A stretch of 64,000 nt of DNA from Isoetes taiwanensis (GCA_021234155.1 JAJEKV010000003.1:26516233-26580232), one strand, 5' to 3'; counted from the first letter of the stretch, positions 1-11,353 are shown. The notes: generated by a model not told the origin, from the sequence alone. A program made the numbers and translations.

Positions 1-280
1 ATAGAGCACAATGCATCATGCATATTTTTAACCTATTGCTACAAAAGACAACATGTTACCTAATTTCGAATTTGAAGCAGGATACTATAGCACTTGCAAG
101 CAGATTGGAGATCAATGTTCTTGAGCTTCGAAAGCTTATGGAAGCTTATTGCTTAAATAATCTGAAGGAACAGAAGAGGTCTTCAAGGAAAGATTTCAAA
201 CACCCCCCATAATTACTCTGCCACTGGACTGTTGAGGGGGCTATTGCAGAGAATAAACACCTTTTTTGCTTCCAGCTCCA
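1..280. other. Flanking DNA left of chromovirus copy A
   Basis: A 64-codon plus-strand frame (18-212) has an amphipathic, helix-like middle, but I recognise no family and see no promoter. It could be an exon fragment of a host gene. The last bases, CTCCA (276-280), resemble CCCCA after the far LTR end (26016-26020) and form an imperfect 5-bp target-site duplication. Confidence 0.35.
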
Positions 281-1876
281 TGTGACGTCCTCTACTCGTA
301 TACGGTGCACTCACCGTATACAAACAGGAGTTCATCCCCTATACCAGCTTCATGCTGATACAAGGTCCTCCACGTGTCACTGCAACCTTGATGAGTTCAA
401 GTGGGAAGAATGAAGGGGTCATTTTACCCTGTCTCCCTTCAGGGCCTACCTAGCTGCGGAAGCGTAAACATACATGTCAGTATACAACATCGACATCACA
501 TGTCCATCACGAAGGATGGCTCACCACATATCTGCATAGACAAAGATCAGCACATCACATATGGAGGTCCTACCCAAGGTTCAGACTCAAGGGCCTCCAG
601 AGGTCATTGCAGACAGAATTCATGGCAATGGATTTGGCTGGCATAAGAACATGGCTTATGGTAGTCCACTTCATCCGCCCCACCTGTGCACACTTTGCAG
701 AGTAGGTTGAAAAGTGTTGGGACCTGACTGTAGCCCGCCGGATGCATAGCAAAGGGGCTATTCTTGGGTTTCATCTCCCCAGTTTCGATGGGGCAGGTAG
801 GGATTGCTCCCACTAGAGGTTGGCATGCTGATTCAAGGTGACTAGAGGGCCACTGCCCGTACTCGACTTGAACTCCATGGAAGGTGTACACCACCCCAAG
901 AGTGTCGAACCCATGCAATGCCCTCACGCAGTGGCAGAGCATTAGGTCTAGTGCACAATAGTCCCCGATAGGCTTTACTACCAGAGGGACATGATCATGA
1001 GTCAGGACATGAACCTCCTTGTAAGCCAGTCTGGCCCCTTCACCCACAGCCAGGTTTGGTTCTTGTACACATGCCGAATTTAATAGTGCATTAAAGTGGG
1101 CTAGCTAGGAGCATCAACTACTAGGCTTTAAGGCCTCTACCCCCCTCCCTTCCCAATACAATGAGTCCACAGAGATCATCATCACATACATATCATAGAA
1201 GAACTAAAGAATGAGATTTAATCTAAATCACAGAGTTAGGTTCTTTAGTTAAAGCTTGATATCTAGAGATCTAGATGGCTGCTATGGGCAATTCAATAGG
1301 CTAAACCTACTTATTCTAAGCCTGGGAGGCGGATTAGACTATTGAATTGACAAAATACCTGATCCCTGGCTTGCTCCTCCTGCTCTGAGCTCGACCATGC
1401 TGTTGAACTGCTAGAAGACGAAGCTAGAAAGGGAAACTGATGAGCTAGACTGCTCAGACAGAGTCTGGGAGGCGAGTTTGGCTCTTGGAGCAAGCAAAAC
1501 AGAGCCCTAGAAAGCTATGGACGAAAATGGAAAGTTAGGGTTTCCTATACCTTTATAGACTAAGGGTTAGGGCTAGGGTTTCCCATTATCCCTTTAAGCA
1601 TGTGGGATAAATGGGTGTGGCCCACTTGCCTTTATTAACTAGGTGGCATAAAGTGTACACATGGGTAAATGTGTACACATGGGTAAATGTGCACATGAAT
1701 AAATGTGCACATGAATAAATGGGCACATAAATAAATGTACACACCTTGCAAGTTGCCCCCTAGGGTGCTACCTGCTTGGCTACACGTCGGTGTACACGTC
1801 AATTGGGATGGCGTGTACGCGTGACGAGGCAGTACAGTATACGTCCTGGGACCGTATACTGTGCTGGAACGTCACA
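281..1876 (-). repeat. 3' LTR of chromovirus copy A
   Basis: The 1,596-bp sequence begins TGTGACGTCC and ends GGAACGTCACA, and matches 11774-12543 joined to 25221-26015. Adjacent to it is a polypurine tract, which identifies it as the 3' LTR on the minus strand. It differs from the 5' LTR by a replaced patch: 698-887 here corresponds to a different stretch of about 105 bp at 12232-12337. Confidence 0.93.
1650..1745. repeat. Short tandem repeat inside the LTR
   Basis: A degenerate 16-18-bp unit of the type AAATGTGCACATGAAT is repeated about five to six times. The 5' LTR (25790-25880) and the copy-B LTR (49500-49690) carry related arrays of different length, so the array is a fast-changing part of the LTR. 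Confidence 0.75.
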
Positions 1877-1889
1877 TTCTCCCCACCTT
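1877..1889 (-). promoter_or_regulatory. Polypurine tract of copy A
   Basis: On the minus strand the sequence reads AAGGTGGGGAGAA and abuts the 3' LTR start TGTGACG. This is the expected plus-strand DNA primer position. The same tract occurs beside the copy-B LTR at 49847-49859. Confidence 0.9.
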
Positions 1890-2749
1890 GAAATGATGTT
1901 GTCCGCAGCATCGTGGGTCTCCCCACCTTGGGATCTTCTTGTCCTGCAACCAACTTGATGCATACAATTTATTATTACTATACTTACACAATTATTAGAA
2001 TTACCCTAAGGTAATATATTTAAAACATTACTACGAGATTACATTATCCAAATAACTTATCAATTTATAACTTCATTAAGGTAAGGTACTTATTAGCCTC
2101 ACTTAGTACACATTTAAGTTTATCAAAATTCACAATTTCATATACAATTATCCTTCGAGGTACTCTTCATTCCTTGCAACACATTCCAACAAAGTTTGTG
2201 TTGCAAGTCTTCGTAGCTCGACCTCCTTGCCCTCCGGAGCGCTCTATTGGCCTGCAGGTCGACACTACGTTAGTACCATTTTAATTATTAATAGAATTAT
2301 GGTTATAAGGTAACCACCCATCTAACTACTAGATGGATGCATGACTAATCTCCCGGCGTAGGAAGAGGATGCTTCTTCCATCGTGGCCGTGGAGACAGCG
2401 CCCTATAATGCCTATATGACGCTCATGCCTGCACCTTTAGTTGCCCAAGCGTGGAGGATAGGGTCCTTCCCGTATTTGGGGCATGAAGGATAGGGTGGCA
2501 TTGACTAGAGGTGCTTTCCTATCAATGCATGCCTGAATGGCCTCTTATCTCTCGAGGTCATCTACTTCCGTGGGACGGAAGTAGACTTTTTAATCTACCA
2601 TTCAAGCAAAACCGCGGTCATGCCTACAATGACATTACACCACGTTCTAGAGATCACCGTAGTGGTCTCATCATCGGTAACAACGCATGCAACCCATACC
2701 TAGCATAGGCTACATGCGTAGATTAATCTTAACTACACATGAAATTAAT
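1890..2749 (-). other. 3' untranslated region of copy A
   Basis: About 860 bp separate the end of the integrase frame from the polypurine tract. I see no supported gene. Parts, such as the segment around 2210-2270 with ACGTAGTGTCGACC on the minus strand, are well conserved at 50150-50220 in copy B, so the region belongs to the element. Confidence 0.7.
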
Positions 2750-4522
2750 CTAAACACAAATCGACATGCCTGAGCCGATTTCTTCGGAGATGACCTTGCC
2801 GTCCCATTGCTCCATGAACTGTGGGTACTACTTTATTAGGTCCTTCTTAAGTACCCATGTCGCGTCTTCCACCGGCAAGTGTTTCCACTTGACCAAATAT
2901 TGGAGAAACTCTGATCTCCTTGTTATCAAGAATCAATTCTGGAACTATCTCCAGCTGCTCTTCTGTCATTTCCAACAACGTTGGAGTGTCCAAGACTTCA
3001 TCTGGATATGGAGTATGCTTCTTCAACAAACTCACGTGGAAGACTTTATGAATCTTTAGATGTGCTGGAAGCTCTAACTTGTAGGATTGGTTACCTACTC
3101 TCTTGGCTATTCTGAAAGGTCCAGCCCACCTTGGAGCAAGCTTCTTACAATTTCCGATGCGGAGCTTCGCCTGCTTCACTTTAATCTTGAGCCAAACGTT
3201 GTCGCCAACTTGGAACTCTCTGACTGTCCGATGCTTGTCGGCGACGCTCTTATGTCGACTCCTTGCTGCAAGAAGATATCCTCGGACCTCTTCCACCAGC
3301 TGCTGCATGTCGGCCAACATTTGCTGCGAAACCTCTACTTTTGACACAGGATTGTGCCAAGTGTCTGGAGTTAGGCATTGGTAGCCGTAGTTGATCATGA
3401 ACGACGACACCTGGGATGATTCCTGCTTGGTGCTATTATAAGGAACTCAACCAAGTGAATATACTCTTCCCACATACTCTGCTTGTTCCAGACATAGTTT
3501 CGTAGCATATCTTCCAAAATTATGTTGGTCCGTTCTGTTTGCCCATCCGTCTGAGGATGATAGACCGTACTCATGGACAGCTTCGTCTGGATCCTCGCAA
3601 AAAGATCATGCCAAAAGGCATTCATGAACTTCAGGTCTCTGTCGGAGATGATCTCGCTTGGCATGCCATGGAGCCTGAAGATTTTTTTGGTGAAGAGCTT
3701 CGCTGTATCCATGGCTGTGTCGGTAGTCCTGCAAGGCACGAAGTGTGCCATCTTCGACAACTTGTCGACCACAACCATCAAGACATCTTTTCCTCTTACT
3801 GTCCTCGGGAGCCCTGTTATGAAGTCCATACTAATGACTTCCCACTTAGCGTTTGGCACTGCTAATGGTTCCAATGGCCCTGGAATTCGAAGCTGCTCTG
3901 CCTTCGTCTGCTGACACAGCTGACACTCTTTGATGTAGCGAGCTATCCGCTTCTTCATCCCTGGCCAATAATAGCTGCTGCGCACTTTGAAATATGTCTT
4001 CATAAATCCTGCGTGGCCAGCTATTGGACTGTTGTGGGTGTTGTGTAGAATCAACTTTCTCACCCCTGATGATTCAGGCACACACAACTTGTTCTTGTGG
4101 TACAAAAGGTTATCTTCCTTCTTAAAATTCTTGAAGGTCTCCCTCTCCTTATCTGTTCTTGCTTCCTTGCACAAGCTTGCCCGCACTTCCTTGAAGTCTG
4201 CATCTGTTGGCAAGGTTTCTTCGATCTTCTTACCGAAGTCATTGTTGAGCGTCGAGATTGCATTGCAGTGCACTCTTGTTGTCAGAGGATGCCTTGAAAG
4301 CACATCTGCTACCACATTGAGCTTCCCCGGCTTATAGACTATATCAAAGTCATATTCTTCGAGGAACTCCATCCACCTTCGCTGCCTCAGGTTGAGATGT
4401 GGTTGCGTGAACACGTATTGGAGGCTCTGATGATCCGTGTCCAACTGGAACTTCCTCCCCAACAGGTAGTGCCTCCAAATTCTTAATGCTCTGACAACTG
4501 CAAGCAATTCCTGATCATGCAT
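2750..4522 (-). pseudogene. RNase H C-terminal part, integrase and chromodomain (copy A)
   Basis: The minus-strand product would cut and join element DNA in the nucleus. From 4522 the frame shows the end of RNase H (DTDHQSLQYVF), the His-His-Cys-Cys zinc region (HNSPIAGHAGF to CQLCQQ) and the DDE core (MDFITGLP, ISDRDLKF, DGQTERTN). A frameshift near 3430 moves into the C-terminal domain (GDNVWLK, GPFRIAKRVG). A second near 2915 leads into a chromodomain (LVKWKHLPVEDATW), then a TAG where copy B has CAG, then MEQWDGKV to the end at 2750. A chromodomain fused to integrase defines chromoviruses and is known to direct integration to marked heterochromatin. The gene is broken in this copy. Confidence 0.92.
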
Positions 4523-5518
4523 CGGTTAGCGCGTTTCGGCGTCGTTCATCTTTCAGGAGTCGTAGGCTACTACCCACTCTTCCTGCATGAGCACTGCACC
4601 TGTGGCTATCTTACTTGCGTCTGTCGCCACAAGCTTGTCCTTCTATGGGTCTGGCAAGGTCAGGACGGGGGCGGTTGTCAAGGCTTCCTTCAACAATTCA
4701 AACCCTGCTTGGGCTTTCTTGTGCCAGTGCTCTGCCCAATCCTTCACTTTCTTCGCCCTCGTCAAATCCGTTAGCGGGGCCGCTATCTTTGCAAAGTTCT
4801 TCACAAACTTCCTGTAATACCCTGCTAGGCCAAGAAAGCTTCTGACCTCATGGACATTCTTTGGTGCCGGCGACTGTATGACTGCTTCAATCTTGACAGG
4901 ATCCGTCGAAATCCCCTCTGCTGAGATCACATGACCCAGGTATTCCACCCTCTCCATTGCGAAGTGGTACTTCGACAACTTAGCGTATAACTGGTGCCTC
5001 CTTAGCTTCTCGAGCACTTTCCTTAGATGTTGTACGTGTTCTTCCAGGGATTTGCTATACACCAGAATATCATCAAATAATACTATCACAAAAGTATCCA
5101 AGAACTCCCTGAAGATGTCGTTCATGAGCCTCATGAACGTTGCCGGGGCATTTGACAAGCCAAATGGCATTACTGTGAACTCGTAATTCCCATACCTGGT
5201 CCTGAAAGCCGTTTTGTGGATGTCTCCTTCCTTGATCCTGATCTGATGGTACCCCGACCTCAGGTCTATCTTGGAGAAAAGCTTCGCCCCTTGGAGTTGA
5301 TCTATCAAGTCATCCGATCTGGGAAGTGCATACTTATTCTTGATGGTGTGCTTGTTTAGCTGCCTGTAATCTATGCACATCCTTAAGCTGCCATCCTTCT
5401 TCTTCACAAAAAGAATGGGTGCCCCAAATGGTGAGACGCTAGGTCTAATGAACCCTAGGTCAAGCAACTCCTGCAATTGCTTCTTCAACTCGGTCAGCTC
5501 TTGCGTGCCATCCCTCAC
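4523..5518 (-). pseudogene. Reverse transcriptase and start of RNase H (copy A)
   Basis: The frame copies element RNA into DNA. It shows the expected order of RT blocks: [59 protein letters not shown], the catalytic FDDILVYS and [10 protein letters not shown]. RNase H begins with LVATDASK in 4643-4523 and is interrupted by three in-frame stops near 4640, 4560 and 4525. The RT block itself has no stop between 5518 and 4643, so this is the best preserved enzyme of the copy. A one-base shift at about 5515 separates it from the protease frame. Confidence 0.93.
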
Positions 5519-6297
5519 GGAGCCTTGCTCGTCGGCTTCGTACCTGGTTCGAGTGCTATCTCACACTCGACTCCCCTGTAAGGAGGAAGCTGCTTGATCT
5601 CGTCTGGAAAGAGATCATGGAACTCCTTGATCAACTTAGCTATCTGCTTTGGCAACTTACTGAGCACCTTATCTTCATTGGTTTCTTCTGACTCGGGCTC
5701 TTCGATCTGAAGCTTGAAGATATATGCTATCTGATCGCTCTTTATGCTCTTGAGCAGCCGCTTACTAGACATACACTGCATGATAGGAACAACTTCTTTA
5801 CCTGCAATCTCTATGATTTTGCCGTTGGGCGCCGTGAGGGTCACCTTCCGCTTCCCACAATCAATGAGGGCACCTGCTGGACCAAGATACTCCATTCCTA
5901 TGATCAAGTCGTACTTCCCAATGCTCATCACCTCTGCCCCCATTTGAACGTTGATTCCTGGCAAGTCGATGTCGAAGTTTATCCTCTTGCCAGCCGTGTG
6001 TCTCACTGCCCCACTTGCTAACACCACAGATCTCGGCTTTGACTTCAATGGCTTGAGCTTCAACATCTCAACCATTCTCGGGGACGCAAAGTTGTGAGTA
6101 CTTCCCGAATCTATCAGGACTATGAAAGACTTGGCCTTGGCCTTCCCTACTGTGGAGATTACCTGATACTGATTCTCTGCTTGTTCTGTATCTATGGCAG
6201 CAAAAATGTGACACTCACCCTGAATGAAGTTGTGTGCTTCTCCGCCGTCGTCGTCGTAAGGAGTGTCCCATCCACCCAACTCTGCTAATCTTTGCAC
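5515..6297 (-). pseudogene. Aspartic protease region (copy A)
   Basis: This 260-codon frame carries the retropepsin motif FIVLIDSGSTHNFAS near residue 60 and a downstream IIGMEYLG. The protease would cut the Gag-Pol polyprotein. The C-terminal part holds the linker into RT ([18 protein letters not shown]). It overlaps the RT frame by four bases in a different phase, which I read as a one-base mutation rather than programmed frameshifting, because the RT N-terminus is otherwise continuous with it. Confidence 0.88.
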
Positions 6298-7521
6298 TCA
6301 TGACGGCGAAGGCGGTTCATTTGCTCGTGGCACGGCCGGAAGCACACAAGCAAAGTTGTTTCTCAATGCACTCCTGCCTCTTCTCCTTAGGCATTGCCTG
6401 TAAGAAAGATCGCACCGCCTTGGAGTAGTTTGACCCTTCCTGCTTATCCTTGAAGGACACCTGTTTCTTCTCCTGCTGCTTCCCATAATTGCCACTATAT
6501 GGAGCCTTTGCTGGACCTGGACTAGCCGCTCTAGGGCTATAGCTTCCATTTGCTTTTGCCTTTATCCCGATAGTACTATTTTCCAAGCTTCGCCCACCGC
6601 TCGAGGTCCCATTCCTTGCAAGCTTACTGCCTTGGATTCCGCTTCTGACACTGTCTTAGGATTTATTGCTCTTACTAGCTTTCAGATCTCTTCGTTCAAC
6701 CCTTCTATATAACCCTCTACTGCGTGCCTTTCGCTAACTTGGGCATATAAAGCCTGAGTCTCATGAATTCCTCCGTGTACTTCTGAACTGATCTGTTGCC
6801 CTGCTGCAATCGGTGAAACTGCTGCATCATGTGGCACTTATGTTCCCTTGGCACGCAGTGGCGCTTGAATGCCTTAGCAAACTTCTTGAACCTGCAACTG
6901 TCCCTGTTTAGGCCATGTGCTTTGGCGTAGCCCTTCCACCAAATCCTTGCTGCTCCCTTCAGGTTGGCTGTTGCTACTCTGCCTTTGTCCTTGTCTTTCA
7001 TGCTATAGGCATTGCCATACTCCCTCATCTCATCTAGCCATGCCTCTGGTTCCATCCTAGACCTGTTATCTCCCGAGAATTGTTCCAACTTTCTCGCTTT
7101 CCATACATTGCTGAGCGCCGAGTCTACCTTCTTCTGGTAGTCCGAGGTCCTTGAGTCTTTGGGCCTGCCATCTCTACGGTCCTGCACGTGTTCTGCCTCT
7201 TCCTCGAAACCAGAGTCTGAATCCGAGCTTGAGTCGGAGGATTCCGTGCTGGGGGACTCCTTCTCTTGCTCTTCCTCTTATCCTTTCCCGCCTTTCGAGC
7301 TGGTGGTTGCGGCAACTGGACGTTGTCATCTGGACCAACTCCTGCTTGTGCTGCTAAGAAGGCCTTTATCTGATCAAGGTCTATTCTCATCAGCGACATC
7401 TCCTCTTCGGGAGTCATGGGACCAAATTCTTCGTACAGGTTCCTTGCCGGGTGCGGCCTGGGCGGGGTCTGTTCATCCCTATGGACTCGCCGTTGTTGTT
7501 CAGCTGTTCCTGGACCTCTAG
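6298..7521 (-). pseudogene. Gag (copy A)
   Basis: Gag would form the particle and bind element RNA. The region begins at a possible splice acceptor (7522-7524, CAG) and continues through a Pro- and Lys-rich N-terminus with MTPEEEMSLMRIDLDQ. After a shift near 7150 comes the core capsid-like block (ARIWWKGYAKAHGL, FKRHCVPREHK, YTEEFMRLR). A third segment (6586-6317) holds KEKRQECIEKQLCLC, where a zinc knuckle would be expected but only the first cysteines remain. At least two frameshifts break it. Copy B carries the same blocks at 54290-55507. Confidence 0.85.
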
Positions 7522-7702
7522 CTGCATACACAAGTAGAACATGGCCTTATGGTTAGCTTTATTTGTTCTATTGCATTATATGTATTTGCTGATATAGTTG
7601 TGGAACAAGATACATCAACAAAACATTTACAGTGCAAAAGAAAATATATTTTATATATGTAATAATAATTTTAGTACAATGCCTCTGGGATCAAGAGTTT
7701 AA
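7522..7702 (-). other. AT-rich spacer, possible intron before gag
   Basis: The 181-bp stretch between the ORF2 stop and gag is AT-rich and ends on the minus strand with GTGTATGCAG followed directly by gag coding sequence. Copy B has the same arrangement (GGATGCAG at 55508). This looks like a conserved 3' splice site. No strong donor is visible near the ORF2 stop, so splicing from an upstream leader is equally possible. Confidence 0.4.
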
Positions 7703-9246
7703 CTATTCTTGGAATCGCCGGTAGGATGGGTTATCCTGAAGAAACTTCTTAACTTGGGCTGTTCCTATGGAGCGTCCCAAGTTCCTGAGGATGTTCGTTG
7801 ATGTCCCGCCCTGCAAGGCTTGCACCAAATCTTCTACCCTGCGGTCGGACGTGTAGGCCGCGGTCATTGCTAGTCTTCCCTGCTGTCGGTAGGGTATGGC
7901 GAAGTCGAAGATGTCAAGTGCCATCATTCTCTTGACTAGGATGACATGGTCAACTATTGTGAACAGTCGAGCATGCCTGCCAAAGCCGGAGAGGGCGATG
8001 AGCATGAACACTCTTTCTTCGCCCCTTGGGCTGAACTTGCGGTGTATGACCGCTATCCTTCCGTCCATCAGTAGAGGCAGATAATACCTCAGCGACCTGT
8101 CCCTGCTTGCTGCCGATGATTCGTCATCCCCTCGGGCACCAGCTCTATGTCTTCTAGCATATTCGTCGACGTCAATCTCTGTGAATTCTCTGTAGTCTCT
8201 GACTGTCGAGGAGATTCGTCTGAGGTCGATCTTGCCCCTTCTCTCTGTGGGGGCTGGTGTCGAAGAGCTCGGCATCAAAATATTCATGGTCTTGCTACGG
8301 ATCCCCATCCGTTCTTGGATGGCGTAGAACTCTTCTTCAGACGGCAGGTCCCGAGCTTCCATCATCTGCCGAATGCTGCTCTAGGCTTGGATATCTGAAG
8401 TCGACTCCCCGGTGTAGATGTCGGCTTCTCTTACCTGGATTGGGAAGTCGGAAGCTCCCCGGACGATGAAATCATCCAGATCTAGTTGTTGCCGCAGAAG
8501 ATGCAGCAACTCGTCGAGTCAGTACTCCATGTCCCTGCATTCGGGGAGGTTTTGGATGTCACTGAAGAGCAGGTACTCTTCGCCGTCGATGATGATGGGG
8601 GCTAGGCTTGTGATACCTAGCCCGAGCGGGGGGGAGGGGGAGGGCGGGGGATCCTGAGTGTCTGTCGATCCCGTTCGAAAATTGGTATCTCCTGTTCTGC
8701 TAGCTGCCGCTCTTCTTCTGGGTTGAGCTCGATGTAGTCCTCGTCATCAGATTCCTCGTCTTCGGCTCTTCCTTCTTGCTCCTATTGATACTGCAAAAGG
8801 AGCTGACCTTCTGCTGAGGAGGCTAAGGGGTCTACATCCATGGGAGGAATAGAGGTTTCCCCAATGGGGTTCTGGGCACGGTGAGAAAGAAAGATTGCTA
8901 GGGCGGCGGTGTAGGAGGAATACTTGGTCCTACCAACGGTCAAGACCATGTAGTCTGGCAACCTCTGAACTTTGTTGGTCAAATACTTGGCAATGTTGGG
9001 AACATCACCCAAGGCTGCTTGGAGGGATGATCTAGGAACAAAATAGCCTGTACAAGGGGGGAGCTGCACTAAGGATGGTTCTACCCTAGTTTGGAACTCG
9101 GTCATGACTTCCATGTAGGCTGGGGTTGCTTGCAGAGTGGCTTCGACATCTATCTCTTTCCGGAAAACTCGGAAAATGGCATTGACATCGGTCTCAGCTG
9201 CATGGGCACTAGTGCTGTACCATCGCCTAAAATCAGCAGTTGTCAT
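7703..9246 (-). pseudogene. ORF2, conserved extra gene upstream of gag (copy A)
   Basis: I do not recognise this protein. It starts at ATG 9246 (MTTADFRRWYS); the open frame extends to 9282 but copy B also has its ATG at the homologous site. The N-terminal part has WYSTSAHAAETDV, then GYFVPRSSLQAALGDVPNIA and an acidic tract (EDEESDDEDY). A shift in the C-rich run near 8630 leads into the C-terminal part (GRIAVIHRKFSPRGEERVFM, GRSIGTAQVKKFLQDNPSYR) ending at 7703. Three in-frame stops, at the Q*EQEG, Y*LDELL and QA*SS sites, fit C-to-T changes, and copy B has Gln at the first. I see no zinc knuckle, DDE motif, signal peptide or membrane segment. Conservation across both copies suggests it was once a real gene. 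Confidence 0.75.
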
Positions 9247-9545
9247 GGATCTAGAGGAGATTGGACTAACAAACAAATGCAAAAGCGCCTCAGGGAGCTA
9301 GAAGATCGCCTAGAAGGTCGGGAGCAAACTTGTAGGATGCTAAGTGAGAAATGGGGGCCTAAAAAACCCTAATTTTTGGATGACTTGGAAAACCCTTGGG
9401 GTTGGGCAAATCTCATCTATTTGGAGGTCAAAATGGGGATTGGAAGCTAACTTGAGGGTTTGAGCATGACTAGGACTATCTAATGAACCTATTGCAACTA
9501 GCTAGAGGTCAATTGGATATGGCATGATTGAGAAGATGCTAGAAG
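9247..9545 (-). other. ORF2 leader region (copy A)
   Basis: The homologous region in copy B has a TATAAATA box at 57326-57333. Here the matching stretch near 9355-9370 appears to have lost about 20 bp including the box. No other gene is visible. Confidence 0.5.
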
Positions 9546-9612
9546 GTCTCACGGTGTGCGCCAGGAGGCAAAACCAAAATTTGGTTTTTGGTCTGGGCGC
9601 ATACCGTGAGAC
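9546..9612. repeat. 67-nt hairpin a (copy A, ORF2 pair)
   Basis: The ends GTCTCACGGT and ACCGTGAGAC pair perfectly over 10 bp. The inner stem continues with TGCGCC against GGGCGCA and AAAACCA against TGGTTTT. It is nearly identical to hairpins at 9701, 11287 and 11499. Confidence 0.9.
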
Positions 9613-9700
9613 ATTGGCCCCAATATGGTCTAGAATTATCTAAACAAGGTGAACTAAGGGTCAAAACTTGGAGATGTTTTGGACTAGTTTAGGCATGAAG

Positions 9701-9767
9701 GTCTCACGGTGTGCGCCAGGAGGCAAAACCAAAATCTGGTTTTTGGTCTGGGCGCATACCGTGAGAC
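9701..9767. repeat. 67-nt hairpin b (copy A, ORF2 pair)
   Basis: It has the same length and same outer stem (GTCTCACGGT / ACCGTGAGAC) as the hairpin at 9546. It lies between the stop of the H3-like gene (9911) and ORF2. Confidence 0.9.
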
Positions 9768-9910
9768 ATTGGGCACTATTTGGCCTACAAATGTCCAATT
9801 TAACTAAAACAAAGGGCAATTATTGCTAATTCAACCTAATTAACAACGATTATGCACTTATAACTTACTCAAAACACTTTTATATTAACAAACCTGTGTC
9901 ATTTACAAAA

Positions 9911-11069
9911 TTAATGGGGTTCTCCCTTAATGTGACTGGCGAGGTGCATGTCTTTCTTCATTAAGGTTACCCTCTTGGCATGTACAGTGCAGGCTATTGA
10001 GCTTCAAAATGCTCTCACTAGCCGGGCAAATGGTGCACGGGGAATAAGGAGGCCGTAACTCCTCTGGAAGTGTCGTATCTCCCTGATTGCTCGATTCAGT
10101 TTCGAGTTGGCTTTCCTTTTGGGTGGCTTCTTCGGGGGAACAGGCTTCTCTGGCGGCGGCTTGAGGGTCTGCTTCTTCGACGGCCGTCCACCTGCGATAG
10201 AAGTAACCTTATTCGCCTGGTAGTAGGAGTTATAAGCCCCCCACTTCTTCATGAACTCCTGATACGCCTTCAGCTTCTTCTGGTAGACCCTGATAGGGTC
10301 TATCACGTATGATTCCCGGGCAGGCCGAGGCGGCTTCGTCGGGTCCTTCTCCCAAGTCGGGTAGGGCGAGGGCACCTGCACCTGCACCTGTTGGTTCTAC
10401 TCTCCCTCCTCTTGGGCTGGCTGGTCCCCTTCTGCTGGCTTGGAGGGGCTCCCTACCTGCAGGTTCGGGTTGTCTTCAATTCATCCTCTGAGTCGTCCGA
10501 GGGTAGGGGTTGGTCGGCCGGCCGCTCCTCGATGACGATCTTGGTCCGAGGGGTCTTCTTCATCTTCCTCTTGGGCTCCTCCATGCCTTTGCCCTTCTTT
10601 TTCTTCTTTTCTTCGGCCTCCTTGGCCTCCTTTTCCTCCCTCTTTCTCTTCTTCTCCGCCTTTTTCTGGCGGCGTCGCTCCTTCTTCTCGTGCATTTGAA
10701 TCCATGCCGCGAGTTCTTCCTCCAGGGTTGGCTCGGGGGTTGGCTCCCTCTGCTCTTCTTGAACCTTGGCCTCCCGCTCCCGATCTGCGCTCTTCTCTTC
10801 TTGTATCTCCCGCTCTATCTGCTTGTACGCTCCTTGAGCCTCTTCATCCATTGAATCCGAGATCCAATATCCTCTTCCTCGAGCACTTTCGTCGAGCCCT
10901 GGGATCCCTGCTCTTGATGCTCCTATGAAGGGTTCTCCTCGCCTGATGAAGTTGGGCCTCCTCTCGCGAACAGTCGCTCCCGAAGCATCTGCTGTAGGAG
11001 GCTCATATCGTAGGCGCTAGGTGTTTCGCCTGTTTGGGCAACTTGGGCGGTCTGTTTCATTCTCGCCAT
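9911..11069 (-). pseudogene. Histone H3-derived gene (copy A)
   Basis: The gene sits between the primer site and ORF2. ATG 11069 opens MARMKQTAQ, close to the H3 tail start. Next come a charged, Lys/Glu-rich linker (best frame 10851-10453), a block shared with copy B (KKWGAYNSYYQ, PSKKQTLKPPP), and then the H3 fold beginning [21 protein letters not shown]. About 33 codons covering most of alpha1, loop 1 and alpha2 are missing. The match resumes at [15 protein letters not shown] and ends HIKGEPH before TAA 9911. The frame shifts twice (near 10880 and 10450) and has stops (TAG near 10925; TGA at the deletion). As a family, H3 packages DNA in nucleosomes; what a retrotransposon would do with it is unknown. 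The assignment relies on the intact fold in copy B. Confidence 0.88.
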
Positions 11070-11177
11070 GCTTTACGTCTCGTCAATCGGAGGTCGGGCG
11101 CCCAAAAGTCGCCTCAAAAAGTGGGAGCAATTTTCTAAACAGGAAACCTACAAATGAAGGGGGGGGCGGTCTAGATC

Positions 11178-11185
11178 TATTTATA
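11178..11185 (-). promoter_or_regulatory. TATA box of the H3-like gene (copy A)
   Basis: TATAAATA on the minus strand lies about 110 nt before ATG 11069. The same CTATAAATAG motif is at the homologous place in copy B (61795-61802), so the H3-like gene probably has its own promoter inside the element. Confidence 0.65.
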
Positions 11186-11286
11186 GTTTGGGAATTTTAG
11201 GTCAAATTCTAAGTTACTCTTTTTGATGTGCCAAGGCACCTATTAACCTATAACATATGCTTACTTCAGACTTTTCTAATCTATTG

Positions 11287-11353
11287 GTCTCACGGTGTGC
11301 GCTGGGAGGCAAAACCAAAATCTGGTTTTGGGCCTGGGCGCATACCGTGAGAC
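11287..11353. repeat. 67-nt hairpin c (copy A, H3 pair)
   Basis: It shares the outer stem GTCTCACGGT / ACCGTGAGAC and lies about 100 nt upstream of the H3-like TATA box. Confidence 0.9.

Noticed and set aside
9546-9767. Hairpins as bacterial-type terminators
   Set aside because: The context is plant nuclear DNA, and the hairpins lie upstream of TATA boxes with no T-run after the stem.
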